64,000 nucleotides of DNA from Paenibacillus_D sp047238105. Lineage in GTDB: Bacteria > Bacillota > Bacilli > Paenibacillales > Paenibacillaceae. The position numbers and the translations under genes are program-made. The notes beneath the pieces are model-generated. The model ran no database searches, was not told where the DNA came from, and saw nothing but the letters and a program-made list of their open reading frames with translations. Of the stretch, positions 16,058 through 25,069 are shown in pieces. Where the stretch lies: assembly GCF_047238105.1 (NCBI RefSeq), contig NZ_JBDFMD010000001.1, positions 3,658,001 through 3,722,000 on the forward strand. The letters run 5' to 3'. Position 1 is the first letter of the stretch, and the number at the start of each line of letters is the position of its first letter.

Positions 16058-17137
16058 ATGACGACAAGCCAAGCGAATCCGGAGCAGCGCGAGACCAACC
16101 GGACGGAGACCATCCCGATTATCGACACGGATGTACATGAGCGGTTCGCTTCGATCAACGAGCTGCTTCCCTATCTGAAGGAGCCGTTCCTCAGCTATAT
16201 GGAGCATTGGACGGGATGGGGGGAGCTGAAGTACATTCATCCGATCGGAGGCTCCAAGCTGGACTCGCTGCTCCCAAGCGGCAACGTTCCTGGCTCGGAT
16301 CTGGGCGTACTGCAGGAGCAGCTCATGGACAAGTACGATATCCATAAGGCGATGCTGACAGGCTTGTTCTACCCGGCGACGATGGAGGCCCAGTTCGAGC
16401 TGGCGGCGGCGCTGGCCTCGGCCTACAATGACTGGATGGTCGATCACTGGCTGGATAAGGATGAACGCTTCCTTGGCTCGATTCATGTCGCGCCGCAGAT
16501 TCCAGAGCTGGCGGTACGCGAGATTGAACGGATGGCTGATCATCCACGGATGGTGCAGGTGTTGCTGCCCATCGGCACAGCGGCTTATGGCGATCCTTTC
16601 TACCACGGCATCTATGAGGCGGCCGAGCGCAAAGGGCTGGTCGTCGCCATGCACCAAGGCAACTCGGTCCGCAGTCCGTTCGGACAGCCGCGATACTATA
16701 TCGAGTGGCATACCATTTTGTCGCAGGCGTTTATGGCCTCGGTCGTCAATCTGATCGTAAACGGCGTCTTCGACAAGTACCCGGGGACCCGGATTGCGAT
16801 GCTTGAGGGCGGCTTCTCCTGGGTACCCTCTCTGATGTGGCGGATGGATCAGAACTACAAGTCGCTCCGGCTGGAGGTGCCGTGGGTCAAGCGTCTGCCG
16901 AGTGAGTATGTGAAGGATCATTTCCGCTTCGCGACCCAGCCGATCGAAGACCCGGACCCGATGCATATGCTCAAGATGGTTGAACTGATGGACAGCGACG
17001 AGCTGCTGATGTTCTCCACCGACTATCCGCACTGGGATTTCGATTCACCGCTGCGGTCGCTGCCGACCAGCTTCAGCAAGGAGCTGAAACGCAAGATTTT
17101 TTACGAGAATGCCGCCAAGTTCTATGGATTGACTTGA
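16058..17137 (+). CDS. Amidohydrolase-family protein (COG2159, decarboxylase/hydrolase type)
   Basis: A 359-residue TIM-barrel metal-dependent enzyme of the amidohydrolase_2 group, which includes aromatic-acid decarboxylases (LigW, gamma-resorcylate decarboxylase, ACMSD) and lactonases. The N-terminal metal motif is D-x-H in IIDTDVHE, a histidine lies in VVAMHQGNS, and the late metal aspartate is in FSTDYPHWD. ATG at 16058 follows GAAAGGGAGG. It is the first gene of the operon. With two Rieske proteins and a ring-cleavage-type dioxygenase downstream, a decarboxylation or hydrolysis step in aromatic breakdown is likely but not proven. Confidence 0.88.
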   Translation: MTTSQANPEQRETNRTETIPIIDTDVHERFASINELLPYLKEPFLSYMEHWTGWGELKYIHPIGGSKLDSLLPSGNVPGSDLGVLQEQLMDKYDIHKAMLTGLFYPATMEAQFELAAALASAYNDWMVDHWLDKDERFLGSIHVAPQIPELAVREIERMADHPRMVQVLLPIGTAAYGDPFYHGIYEAAERKGLVVAMHQGNSVRSPFGQPRYYIEWHTILSQAFMASVVNLIVNGVFDKYPGTRIAMLEGGFSWVPSLMWRMDQNYKSLRLEVPWVKRLPSEYVKDHFRFATQPIEDPDPMHMLKMVELMDSDELLMFSTDYPHWDFDSPLRSLPTSFSKELKRKIFYENAAKFYGLT

Positions 17138-17179
17138 ATACAAGCTAGCGGAGGAAATCATCGGCATTTCTCGCTGTTA

Positions 17180-17201
17180 TTATTCTGAATATTCAGAATA
17201 A
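17180..17201. promoter_or_regulatory. 22-bp perfect palindrome between amidohydrolase and Rieske genes
   Basis: TTATTCTGAAT followed directly by its exact reverse complement ATTCAGAATAA. It is A/T-rich within GC-rich coding neighbours and 46 bp before the Rieske start codon. It could be a regulator-binding site or an mRNA hairpin affecting the downstream genes. No T tract follows, so a terminator is unlikely. Confidence 0.5.
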
Positions 17202-17246
17202 AAAATCGGTGTGTCCGGCATGGCAAGTTCGAAGGAGGAGCAGCTT

Positions 17247-17603
17247 GTGAAGAAGCATATCGTGTGCAGGGAAGAGGAGATGAACCCGGGGAGCAAGCGC
17301 AGTGTGGAAGTCGGCAAACGAGCTTTTGTGCTGGTGCGGACCCCGGACGGCAGTTACCAGGCTCTGCGGGATGTCTGCCCGCACCAGGGGGCCCGATTGT
17401 CCGATGGGGAGCTGACGGGCACGAACCTGCCCTCTTGCGTAGGCGAGTACGATTATGGTCGTAAAGGCGAGATCCTGCGATGTCCCTGGCACAGATGGGA
17501 GTTCGACGTAACCAGCGGCGATGCACTGGTGGCGGACCGGCAGAGCCGGGTGAAGCATTACGAGGTGACGGTAGAGGACGGCTATGTGGTCCTTCACTGC
17601 TAA
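17247..17603 (+). CDS. Rieske [2Fe-2S] ferredoxin-like protein
   Basis: A small soluble protein of 118 residues with one Rieske domain. Cluster ligands are visible as CPHQG and CPWHRWEFD, two Cys and two His. Such proteins carry electrons to ring-hydroxylating oxygenases; the oxygenase encoded at 22154 is the obvious partner. An insert (TGTNLPSCVGEYDYGRKGE) separates the two ligand pairs. GTG at 17247 was chosen because AAGGAGGAG lies six bases upstream; in-frame ATGs at 17211 and 17220 lack ribosome sites. Confidence 0.87.
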   Translation: MKKHIVCREEEMNPGSKRSVEVGKRAFVLVRTPDGSYQALRDVCPHQGARLSDGELTGTNLPSCVGEYDYGRKGEILRCPWHRWEFDVTSGDALVADRQSRVKHYEVTVEDGYVVLHC

Positions 17604-17627
17604 TCTGACTCAAAGGAGAGAGATGCC

Positions 17628-18455
17628 ATGACTGCGATGGCTGTCAAGCACCTGCCTTCCATACCGGAGGCGCGGGAGACCGCACTGGAGTTAGTCAATA
17701 TCGGCAAGGAATATCAGCGGCATACCAAAGAGAAGGTGAAGGTCGTCCGGGAGGTCAATCTGAAGCTGGAGCGGGGCGGGTTCCTCTGCGTGCTCGGTCC
17801 GAGCGGGTGCGGCAAGACGACACTGATGAATATGGTCGCAGGCTTCGAAGAACCAACAGAAGGCGAGATTCGGATGAACGGCAAGCCGATCAAGGGGCCG
17901 GGCCCGGAGCGGGGCGTCGTCTTCCAGAGCGATACCGCGTTGTTTCCTTGGCTGACGGTGGAGGAGAACATTGCCTACGGCTTGAAGATGAAGCGTCTGC
18001 CCAAGGCTGAGATCAAGGAACGTATCGGCTATTGGATGAAGCAGGTGGGTCTGGAGCAGCATGGGGCCAAATTTCCTGGCGAGCTCTCCGGCGGCATGAA
18101 GCAGCGTGTGCAGATTGCCCGCGTGCTGGCAGGTGATCCTGAGATTCTGCTCATGGATGAGCCGTTCGCCGCACTCGACGCGCAGACGCGCACGTATCTG
18201 CAGCAAGAGCTCTCCGCTCTCTGCCGCAAGGCCGGCAAAACCGTGCTCTTCATTACGCACGATATCCAGGAAGCGCTCCTGCTGGCTGATCGCGTGATTG
18301 TAATGGCCCGGGCGCCCGAGCCCAATATCAAGGCTGATCTTCCCGTGGATCTCCCTTATCCAAGAGAGCGGATGACAGAGCCCTTCGCCAATCTGTACAA
18401 CCGCCTGCTGGATGAGATCGACAATCCCTTCAAGGCCAGCGTGCATGTCCTATGA
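17628..18455 (+). CDS. ABC transporter ATPase, NitT/TauT (SsuB/TauB) type
   Basis: A 275-residue ATPase powering the importer encoded by the next three genes. Walker A is GPSGCGKTT, the signature is LSGGMKQR, and Walker B is ILLMDEPFAALD followed by the switch His in FITHD. NitT/TauT systems import nitrate, sulfonates, taurine, thiamine precursors, phthalate-like aromatics and riboflavin. ATG at 17628 follows AAAGGAGAG. The last four bases overlap the first permease start (ATGA), showing tight coupling. Confidence 0.94.
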   Translation: MTAMAVKHLPSIPEARETALELVNIGKEYQRHTKEKVKVVREVNLKLERGGFLCVLGPSGCGKTTLMNMVAGFEEPTEGEIRMNGKPIKGPGPERGVVFQSDTALFPWLTVEENIAYGLKMKRLPKAEIKERIGYWMKQVGLEQHGAKFPGELSGGMKQRVQIARVLAGDPEILLMDEPFAALDAQTRTYLQQELSALCRKAGKTVLFITHDIQEALLLADRVIVMARAPEPNIKADLPVDLPYPRERMTEPFANLYNRLLDEIDNPFKASVHVL

Positions 18456-19219
18456 CCTCGCGGCGGCCCTTAAGCTGGCGATGGCTGATCGGTCTGCTTG
18501 GCACCTTGTGCTTCCTCCTCCTGTGGCAGATTGCCGCCTGGCTGTCCGGACCATCGTTCCTACCGGGTCCGATCCGGGTTCTGCTGTTGTTCTTTGAACA
18601 GATCCAGACGCGTGAATATCTCATCACCGTCGGGGCCAGCTATCAGCGCGTCATGATGGGCTGGGCGCTGGGCAGTCTGTTCGGACTGATCTTGGGCATC
18701 ATCATGGGCCGGTACCGGCTCTTCGGCACCATCATCTATTCGCCAATGCAGTTCTTCCGGGTCATCCCGGCAGTAGCGCTCGTGCCGATCCTGGTGATCT
18801 GGCTGGGCGTGGGCGAGACGATCAAGATTCTGATTATCGGCTACGGGGTGGCGCTTGTCGTCGCTATCAATATCGCCGAGGCGGTGCAGCGCGTCGCGCC
18901 TGTCCGGCTGCAGGCGGCCCGCTCGATGGGAGCCGGGCCGCTGCGGATCTTCTGGGGCGTGCTCATTCCTTCCGTCATCCCGGAGGCGCTTAAGGGTATG
19001 CGCGGCTCGCTGGCCTTTGCCTTCATGAGCATCGTCGGGATTGAGACGCTGGCCGCCCAGGAGGGCGTCGGTCAGATGATCTGGAGTGCGCGTGTGCTGC
19101 ACCAGACGGATGTAGCCCTGCTGGGGGTGTTGACCCTGGGGCTCATGGGGGTTCTTGCCGACACGGTGGTACGGCTCGCGTTTCGGATATTTGGCTATCG
19201 ATTTATGTTGCGGGGGTGA
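18452..19219 (+). CDS. ABC transporter permease 1, NitT/TauT (SsuC) type
   Basis: A 255-residue membrane permease with about six hydrophobic segments. The EAA-like loop (RLQAARSMGAGPLRIFWGVL) docks on the ATPase. The start overlaps the ATPase stop by four bases, and the 3' end overlaps the second permease gene. Having two distinct permeases is less usual than the single homodimeric permease of SsuABC or TauABC, and suggests a heterodimeric channel. Confidence 0.92.
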   Translation: MTSRRPLSWRWLIGLLGTLCFLLLWQIAAWLSGPSFLPGPIRVLLLFFEQIQTREYLITVGASYQRVMMGWALGSLFGLILGIIMGRYRLFGTIIYSPMQFFRVIPAVALVPILVIWLGVGETIKILIIGYGVALVVAINIAEAVQRVAPVRLQAARSMGAGPLRIFWGVLIPSVIPEALKGMRGSLAFAFMSIVGIETLAAQEGVGQMIWSARVLHQTDVALLGVLTLGLMGVLADTVVRLAFRIFGYRFMLRG

Positions 19220-19998
19220 TGGAGATGAAGCTGCAATCCAAAGGTATGCAAGCCTTGCTGATCCTGCTGCCTTTTGCGGCAGCGTTGGCTGTATGGGCGT
19301 CGATGTCAGCCATGGAGGTGGTGCCGTCGCTCTTCCTGCCGTCGCCCGCGCAAGTGTGGGATGCTTTCGTGCAGATGCTGGGGAGCGGTCTGATCGTCGA
19401 AAGTCTGGGCGTCAGTCTGCTGCGTCTCTGCGCGGGATGGTTGCTAGGCCTGCTGCTCGCGACGTGCATCGGCTGGGCGCTGGGCATGAGCGGATGGCTT
19501 CGCAGAGGGATCCAGCCGCTGTTGTTTCCACTTCGGTTTGTGGAGCCGGTCGCCTGGCTCAGCATGATCATTCTCTGGTTCGGCACGGGTGAGATGTCCA
19601 AGCTGATCCTGCTGACCTATGCCTCCTTCTTCGGTTCGTTCCTGTACATTATGACCGGCGTGGCGAGCATCGACGAGGTGAAGATCCGGGCGGCGCGCGC
19701 CATGGGCGCCAGCGGATTCCGGTTGTTCCGGACGATCATCGTCCCGTCGACGGTGCCGAGTATCCTCGCTGGAGCGAGGATCGGTATGAGCTACAGCTTC
19801 CTGACCATCGTCACAGCCGAGATGATGGATGCGACGTCGGGGGTCGGCTATATCATCAAGTACGGCAGTGTGTATATGCGGATGGATCAGATCTTCGTCG
19901 GCACGATTCTTGTCGGGCTGCTCGGGATCGCGATCGATTATACATTCAGGCAGGCCATGAAGCGGATTGGGCGGCGCTATTTTCTGGATCAGCTCTAA
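19216..19998 (+). CDS. ABC transporter permease 2, NitT/TauT (SsuC) type
   Basis: A 260-residue permease of the same family as its upstream neighbour but clearly diverged, with six hydrophobic segments and the loop KIRAARAMGASGFRLFRTII. The start lies in the overlap GTGATGGAGATG: GTG 19216, ATG 19219 and ATG 19225 are all possible. It most likely forms a heterodimer with permease 1. Confidence 0.9.
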   Translation: MMEMKLQSKGMQALLILLPFAAALAVWASMSAMEVVPSLFLPSPAQVWDAFVQMLGSGLIVESLGVSLLRLCAGWLLGLLLATCIGWALGMSGWLRRGIQPLLFPLRFVEPVAWLSMIILWFGTGEMSKLILLTYASFFGSFLYIMTGVASIDEVKIRAARAMGASGFRLFRTIIVPSTVPSILAGARIGMSYSFLTIVTAEMMDATSGVGYIIKYGSVYMRMDQIFVGTILVGLLGIAIDYTFRQAMKRIGRRYFLDQL

Positions 19999-20031
19999 CA
20001 AATGCATCCTATACAAAAAGAGAGTGGAGAG

Positions 20032-21087
20032 ATGAGCAGGATGAAAATGAAACTGTACGTTGCAGTCATGGTGATGGCGGTAAGTTTGGTCGCGGCGGCT
20101 TGCGGCAACAGCGGGAGTACAGTCAACTCAGGATCAGCGCAAGGGCCGTCTGACAGTACGAATGCGGTCAATCACGGAGGCGCAGAGCCCGCCATCGAGC
20201 TGCCTTCGCTCCGGATCTCCCGGGAATCCGGTCCGTCCTCAGGACTGTTGTTCATCGCGGACGATCAGGGCTTCATCAAGGAGCAGGGGCTGGATTATGA
20301 GATCGTCTCGTTTGCCAATGGGGCCGAGGCAGTAGACTCGTTGCAGGCGGGTCAAATCCAGGTGGCGTTCGGCGCGGCCGATACGTTCCCGATCCGGGGC
20401 GTCGACAGCGGCCTCGTCGGGCTGACCGCAGTCAGCCAGCAACCGGAAGCAGTCAGTATTGTTGTCAGCAGCGATGTAGAAGGCCCTGGGGATCTGGAGG
20501 GGCGCAGCATCGGCATTGTGCCTGGCTCGGTGAGTCAGTATGTGCTGGAGAACATGTATCTCGCCGATGCCGGCCTCACTCGGGATGACTACAGCGTAAC
20601 GCAGACCGGACCTGCCGAGATGGTGGCCTTGATGGCGCGCGGGGATATCGACGCCTTTGCACTGTGGGATCCGTTCCCTGCCAATGCGGTGAAGGCGCTG
20701 GGGGACAAGGTCAAGCTCATCATCACCTCTGGAGAGCTCGGCATCCCTAACACGACGTATCTGCTCGTCTCCAAGAGCTCACTGACAGACGAGGCGTACA
20801 CGGCGGCATACGGCAGGCTGATCCGGGCGCTGCAGCAAGCGCAGGCGTTCTTGCAAGCGAACCCGGAGGAAGCGGGCAAGATCATCGGCGCCGCTACTCA
20901 GCTCACCGAAGAGGAGATGGCAGAGCGTCTCGCCCAGCTCCGGCTGGAGGTATTCATGGACGACTCGGCCGTCGATGAGATCGAGAACTACAACGAGATC
21001 CTGTCCTCGACCGGCGCCATACCGGAGAAGATCGATATCAGCAAGGCGCTGGACCAGGAATTTGTCAGTCGGATTGCGGACGAATGA
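20032..21087 (+). CDS. ABC transporter substrate-binding lipoprotein, NitT/TauT (SsuA/NMT1) type
   Basis: A 351-residue lipoprotein that presents substrate to the permease pair. The signal peptide ends in a lipobox (VAAAC, Cys24), followed by a Ser/Gly tether. The body has family features such as GFIKEQGLDYEIV and IDAFALWDPFPANAV. ATG at 20032 is preferred over 20002, as it gives a normal signal peptide and follows a purine-rich stretch. The ligand is unknown; aromatic acids, sulfonates and thiamine- or flavin-like heterocycles are all bound by family members. Confidence 0.92.
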   Translation: MSRMKMKLYVAVMVMAVSLVAAACGNSGSTVNSGSAQGPSDSTNAVNHGGAEPAIELPSLRISRESGPSSGLLFIADDQGFIKEQGLDYEIVSFANGAEAVDSLQAGQIQVAFGAADTFPIRGVDSGLVGLTAVSQQPEAVSIVVSSDVEGPGDLEGRSIGIVPGSVSQYVLENMYLADAGLTRDDYSVTQTGPAEMVALMARGDIDAFALWDPFPANAVKALGDKVKLIITSGELGIPNTTYLLVSKSSLTDEAYTAAYGRLIRALQQAQAFLQANPEEAGKIIGAATQLTEEEMAERLAQLRLEVFMDDSAVDEIENYNEILSSTGAIPEKIDISKALDQEFVSRIADE

Positions 21088-21162
21088 GTTCAAAAAGTTC
21101 GGTTTTCAGCACCGAGAAGATGGATAGCAGGAGGACATGAGGAGGTAAGGGGGGAGCCCGAG

Positions 21163-22110
21163 ATGGTCAAGCATCGTATAGATCCGTCGCCCGCGACGGT
21201 TCATTGGGGATATGTCGGGGGCTCGCAGGAGCCGGTGCTGGAGATGGCGTCTGGCGACTCGCTGGTGCTGCGCTCGGTGGCTGGCTCGCCAGGCGATCCG
21301 GTGCCGGCAGAGTGGATCTCGCCGGAGCTGCGAAGCATCCATGAGCAAGTGACGGACCGGGGGGCAGGCGTCCATATCCTGACCGGCCCGGTGGCGGTGA
21401 AGGGCGCGGAGCCGGGAGACACACTGGCGGTGAGAATCGACCGGGTCCAGATTGACGCCCCATACGGATTCAATTATATCGGCCCGATGTCGGGACTCTT
21501 GTATCATACGTTTGATGAACCGGATACTGTCATTCTTACTTACAATGAAAACCGCAGTATGGCCCATCTGGGCCGGCTGCAGCTGCCAACCCGGCCGTTC
21601 TTCGGCATTATGGGCGTCGCCCCGCCGGAGAGCTGGGGGCGGGTCTCCAGCATTACGCCAGGCCGCTTCGGCGGCAATCTCGACAACAAGCAGTTGATTG
21701 CCGGCACCACCTTGTATCTGCCGGTCATGCGCGAGGGTGCATTCTTCTATGCCGGCGACGGCCATGGTGCCCAGGGCGACGGCGAGATCGACGTGACGGC
21801 GATTGAGACCGCACTGGAGGGCGAATTCCATTTTGAGCTCCTGAAGGGAACGGGTCAACGCTGGCCGTATGCCAGTCGCGGTCATCTGCTGATCAGTATG
21901 GGGCTGGAAGAGAGTCTGACAGGGGCGCTGGTAGCTGCCACCCGGCATATGATCGAGCTGCTGGAGGCGCAGTACGGCCTGTCATACAAGGAAGCGTACC
22001 GCCTGTGCAGTCTGGCCGCCGATTTTCATATTACCCAGGTCGTCAATGGCGTCAAGGGTGTCCACGGGATGCTCGACACGTCGGTGATCGGTCCGGCGCA
22101 AGCCGGCTGA
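21163..22110 (+). CDS. Acetamidase/formamidase family protein
   Basis: A 315-residue amidase of the FmdA/AmdA family, which hydrolyses small amides such as formamide or acetamide to acid and ammonia. Conserved stretches include GPVAVKGAEPGDTLAV, PFFGIMGVAP and GDGHGAQGDGE, the last characteristic of the family. ATG at 21163 follows GGAGGTAAGGGGGGAG. In this operon it may release ammonia from a formamide-like fragment made by ring opening; that role is inferred. Confidence 0.9.
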   Translation: MVKHRIDPSPATVHWGYVGGSQEPVLEMASGDSLVLRSVAGSPGDPVPAEWISPELRSIHEQVTDRGAGVHILTGPVAVKGAEPGDTLAVRIDRVQIDAPYGFNYIGPMSGLLYHTFDEPDTVILTYNENRSMAHLGRLQLPTRPFFGIMGVAPPESWGRVSSITPGRFGGNLDNKQLIAGTTLYLPVMREGAFFYAGDGHGAQGDGEIDVTAIETALEGEFHFELLKGTGQRWPYASRGHLLISMGLEESLTGALVAATRHMIELLEAQYGLSYKEAYRLCSLAADFHITQVVNGVKGVHGMLDTSVIGPAQAG

Positions 22111-22153
22111 CCCAGGCGTACGCAGATGTCCAACACCATGGAGGGATGAACAT

Positions 22154-23464
22154 ATGCTGTCACAAAAAGATAACGAGCGTATCACCCAGGTCGGGGCAGG
22201 CACGCCGCTTGGCGCGCTTTTCCGCAGCTATTGGCTGCCGGCGCTGCTCTCGGAGGAGCTGGCGCCCGGCGGCGCGCCGGTGCCCGTCAAGCTGCTCGGC
22301 GAGCGTCTGGTCGCCTTCCGCAACAGCGGGGGCAAGGTCGGGCTGGTAGGGGAATTTTGTCCGCATCGGGGAACCTCGCTGGCGCTGGGCCGCAACGACG
22401 ATTGTGGCCTGACCTGTATCTATCACGGTTGGGCATTCGATACGGACGGCTCGTGCACGAATATGCCTTCGGAACCTGATTACAGCAAATTTAAAGAGAC
22501 GATCAAGCAGAAAAGCTACCCGATTCATGAGGCGGGCGGTCTGGTCTGGACCTACATGGGACCTGCCGAGGAGCAGCCGCCGTTTCCCAACCTGATCTGG
22601 ACCTCGCTGCCCGAGTCGCACCGGATGGTGGCCAAGGTGTATCAGGAGTGCAACTATCTGCAGATTTGGGAGAATGAGATTGATTATATGCACGCCGCTT
22701 TTGCCCATCTGGCCCTGCAGGAGCAGGATATGAAGGAGGGGGCGCTCAGCACCGAGCTGGGCATCAATCCGTCGCATCCGCTCGTCACCTCCCGCAATCC
22801 GCTGCTGACGGTAGAACCGACCACCTACGGCTTCCGCAACATGTTCGTCGGTCAGTCTGGGGAGGAGGACCAGTTTATCCTGGAGGCGCCGATCCTGATG
22901 CCTAGCTTCGCCTATACGCCGCGGGTCAAGGAGGAGGACCATCTCTTCCACGCCTATGTACCGATCGACGATCACACGACATGGTCCTACGATATCCACT
23001 TCACCCTGGATCGTCCGCTCAATCATGACACGCAGAAGGAACGGCGCGGGCTGTGGGTGGATGAGAACTACCGCAAGCTTTACAACAAGAGCAATAACTA
23101 CCAGCAGGACCGGGAGATGATGAAGACGGGCAATTTCTCCGGCATCGTCGGCATCAGCAATCAGGACCACGCCGTGACCGAGAGCATGGGACCGATCGTC
23201 GACCGTTCCCGCGAGCATCTGGGGACCAGCGATGTCGGCGTCATCGCGCTGCGGCGGATGATTCTGAAGTCGCTCAAGCGGATGGAGCAAGGCGAGAAGC
23301 CGCTTGGGCTGGACCCTGACATCCCGACGGAGAAGATCTATAGCGAGGGCGTCATAGCCCCCAAGGGAATACCCTGGAAGGAAGCATGCCCGCTCGATCC
23401 GGCGTTTGCTCCGGTCAAGAGCGAGAACGCCAAGTCAGGGCAGGATAGCACGGTAAAAGCGTGA
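22154..23464 (+). CDS. Rieske non-heme iron oxygenase, phthalate 4,5-dioxygenase-like
   Basis: A 436-residue oxygenase alpha subunit. The Rieske cluster motif is CPHRG...CIYHGW at residues about 76-99, and the catalytic iron site has the N-x2-D-x2-H-x4-H pattern in ENEIDYMHAAFAH. The N terminus (VGAGTPLGALFRSYWLP) and MPSEP segment place it in the phthalate-dioxygenase branch, whose members hydroxylate aromatic acids or remove N- or O-alkyl groups. These enzymes need a flavin reductase; none is encoded nearby, but the Rieske ferredoxin at 17247 may bring electrons. ATG at 22154 follows GGAGGGATGAACAT. Confidence 0.9.
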   Translation: MLSQKDNERITQVGAGTPLGALFRSYWLPALLSEELAPGGAPVPVKLLGERLVAFRNSGGKVGLVGEFCPHRGTSLALGRNDDCGLTCIYHGWAFDTDGSCTNMPSEPDYSKFKETIKQKSYPIHEAGGLVWTYMGPAEEQPPFPNLIWTSLPESHRMVAKVYQECNYLQIWENEIDYMHAAFAHLALQEQDMKEGALSTELGINPSHPLVTSRNPLLTVEPTTYGFRNMFVGQSGEEDQFILEAPILMPSFAYTPRVKEEDHLFHAYVPIDDHTTWSYDIHFTLDRPLNHDTQKERRGLWVDENYRKLYNKSNNYQQDREMMKTGNFSGIVGISNQDHAVTESMGPIVDRSREHLGTSDVGVIALRRMILKSLKRMEQGEKPLGLDPDIPTEKIYSEGVIAPKGIPWKEACPLDPAFAPVKSENAKSGQDSTVKA

Positions 23465-23503
23465 TGGCGGCAAACACGGGAGCGGTTGGTGCCATAGTGA
23501 GAA

Positions 23504-25069
23504 ATGCGTGTAGAAGGCGAGGTGGGTAAGCTGTCATCGTATACATTGGGGATCGACATCGGGACCACCGGCGTCAAAATCATCCTCCTCTCGCGGGAGC
23601 GCATCGTCTATCAGACAAGTGTGGCGCAGCAGCTGCGTTCGCCGCAGATTGGCTGGGCCGAGGAGGATGCCGGTGAGTGGTGGCAGAATACACTGACGGG
23701 TCTTCGCCGTATGCACGAGAGTGTCCCTGACGCAGCTGGCGGCATCGTTGCAGTCGGGGTTAGCGGCATGGTGCCGGCGATTGTCCTGCTGGACGAAGCG
23801 GGTAAGCCGCTGCGGCCGACCATCCAGCAGAATGATGCTCGCGCGGTGACAGAGATTGCTGAGGTGAGGGAGGCGCTGGATCAGGACGCGTTGTTCCGGC
23901 ACACCGGCGGATATACGAATCAGCAGCATGTGCTGCCGCGGATGTTGTGGGTGAAGCGGCATGAGCCTGAAGTCTGGCGCCGCATCGCTAGTGTGATGGG
24001 CTCATATGATTATATCAATTACAAGCTGACTGGCGTTCAGGCGCTGGAGATCAATTGGGCGGTGGAGAGTGGAATGTACGATATCCGCAGCCGCCGCTGG
24101 CTGGATGACTCGCTTGCGCTGCTGGGTCTGCCGGAGACCGTGCTGCCGCCAGTGTATGAATCGCAGTCGGTCATCGGCAGCATCAGTGAACCCGCAGCCG
24201 CGCTTACGGGTCTGCCGGCAGGCATCCCGGTTATTGCCGGCAGTGCCGACCATGTGGCTTCGACGCTGGCGGCGGGCATAACCGAGCCCGGGGAGCTGCT
24301 GATCAAGTTCGGCGGCGCGGGCGACATCCTCTACTGCACGGACGAGATTTGTCCGGACCCCCAGCTGTTTTTCGACTATCACGTCATTCCGGAGGCCTAC
24401 CTGCTCAATGGCTGTATGGCTTCCAGCGGCTCGCTGGTGAAATGGTATGCGAATGAAATGCTGCAGGATCCGTCGCCCGAGCTGTTCGCCACCTTGGATC
24501 AGGAAGCGGCTGCGGTGCCAGCCGGGTCGGACGGCTTGATTATCCTCCCGTATTTTCTCGGTGAGAAAACGCCGATTCTGGATCCCGAGGCCCGGGGCGT
24601 GCTGTTCGGGCTGACGTTATCGCATGGCAGAGGCCATATCTTCCGGGCGATCCTGGAGGCGGTCATCTACGGCTTCCGCCATCATCTGGATGTCCTCCGC
24701 GAGCTGGGGTGTGAGCCGACGCGGGTACTGGCGACCAATGGCGGCGCCAAAAGTAAATTCTGGTGCCAGATTGCGGCGGATGTGCTGGGCGTACGTATCC
24801 GTGCCTATCCGGCACACCCGGGGTCGGCGCTGGGCGTGGCTTTTCTGGCAGGCAAGTCGGTGGGGCTCATGGAGGAGTGGCGCGAGATTGACAGCTTTCT
24901 GACGGAGTACCAGGATTATGAACCACAGGAGGAGGAGCGCCGCATCTACGACCGGGCATACCAGATCTACCGGGAGCTGTATCCGCAGCTGCAGCCGCAG
25001 TTTGCCCGTGTGAATGCATTATATCGCCAAGAGCAGCATGAGCTCATGACAGGAGGACACAAAGGATGA
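23504..25069 (+). CDS. FGGY-family carbohydrate kinase (xylulokinase-like)
   Basis: A two-domain ATP-dependent sugar or polyol kinase of about 520 residues. The N-terminal phosphate loop is LGIDIGTTGVK, the catalytic-base Asp is in GSADHVAS, and the C-terminal adenosine region includes ATNGGAKSKFW and the PGSALGVA motif. The family phosphorylates xylulose, ribulose, glycerol, erythritol and similar substrates. The start is uncertain: ATG 23504 has no strong ribosome site, GTG 23522 follows GAAGGCGAG. It shares the ATGA overlap with the SDR gene, so kinase and dehydrogenase probably act on one polyol-type compound. Confidence 0.92.
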   Translation: MRVEGEVGKLSSYTLGIDIGTTGVKIILLSRERIVYQTSVAQQLRSPQIGWAEEDAGEWWQNTLTGLRRMHESVPDAAGGIVAVGVSGMVPAIVLLDEAGKPLRPTIQQNDARAVTEIAEVREALDQDALFRHTGGYTNQQHVLPRMLWVKRHEPEVWRRIASVMGSYDYINYKLTGVQALEINWAVESGMYDIRSRRWLDDSLALLGLPETVLPPVYESQSVIGSISEPAAALTGLPAGIPVIAGSADHVASTLAAGITEPGELLIKFGGAGDILYCTDEICPDPQLFFDYHVIPEAYLLNGCMASSGSLVKWYANEMLQDPSPELFATLDQEAAAVPAGSDGLIILPYFLGEKTPILDPEARGVLFGLTLSHGRGHIFRAILEAVIYGFRHHLDVLRELGCEPTRVLATNGGAKSKFWCQIAADVLGVRIRAYPAHPGSALGVAFLAGKSVGLMEEWREIDSFLTEYQDYEPQEEERRIYDRAYQIYRELYPQLQPQFARVNALYRQEQHELMTGGHKG

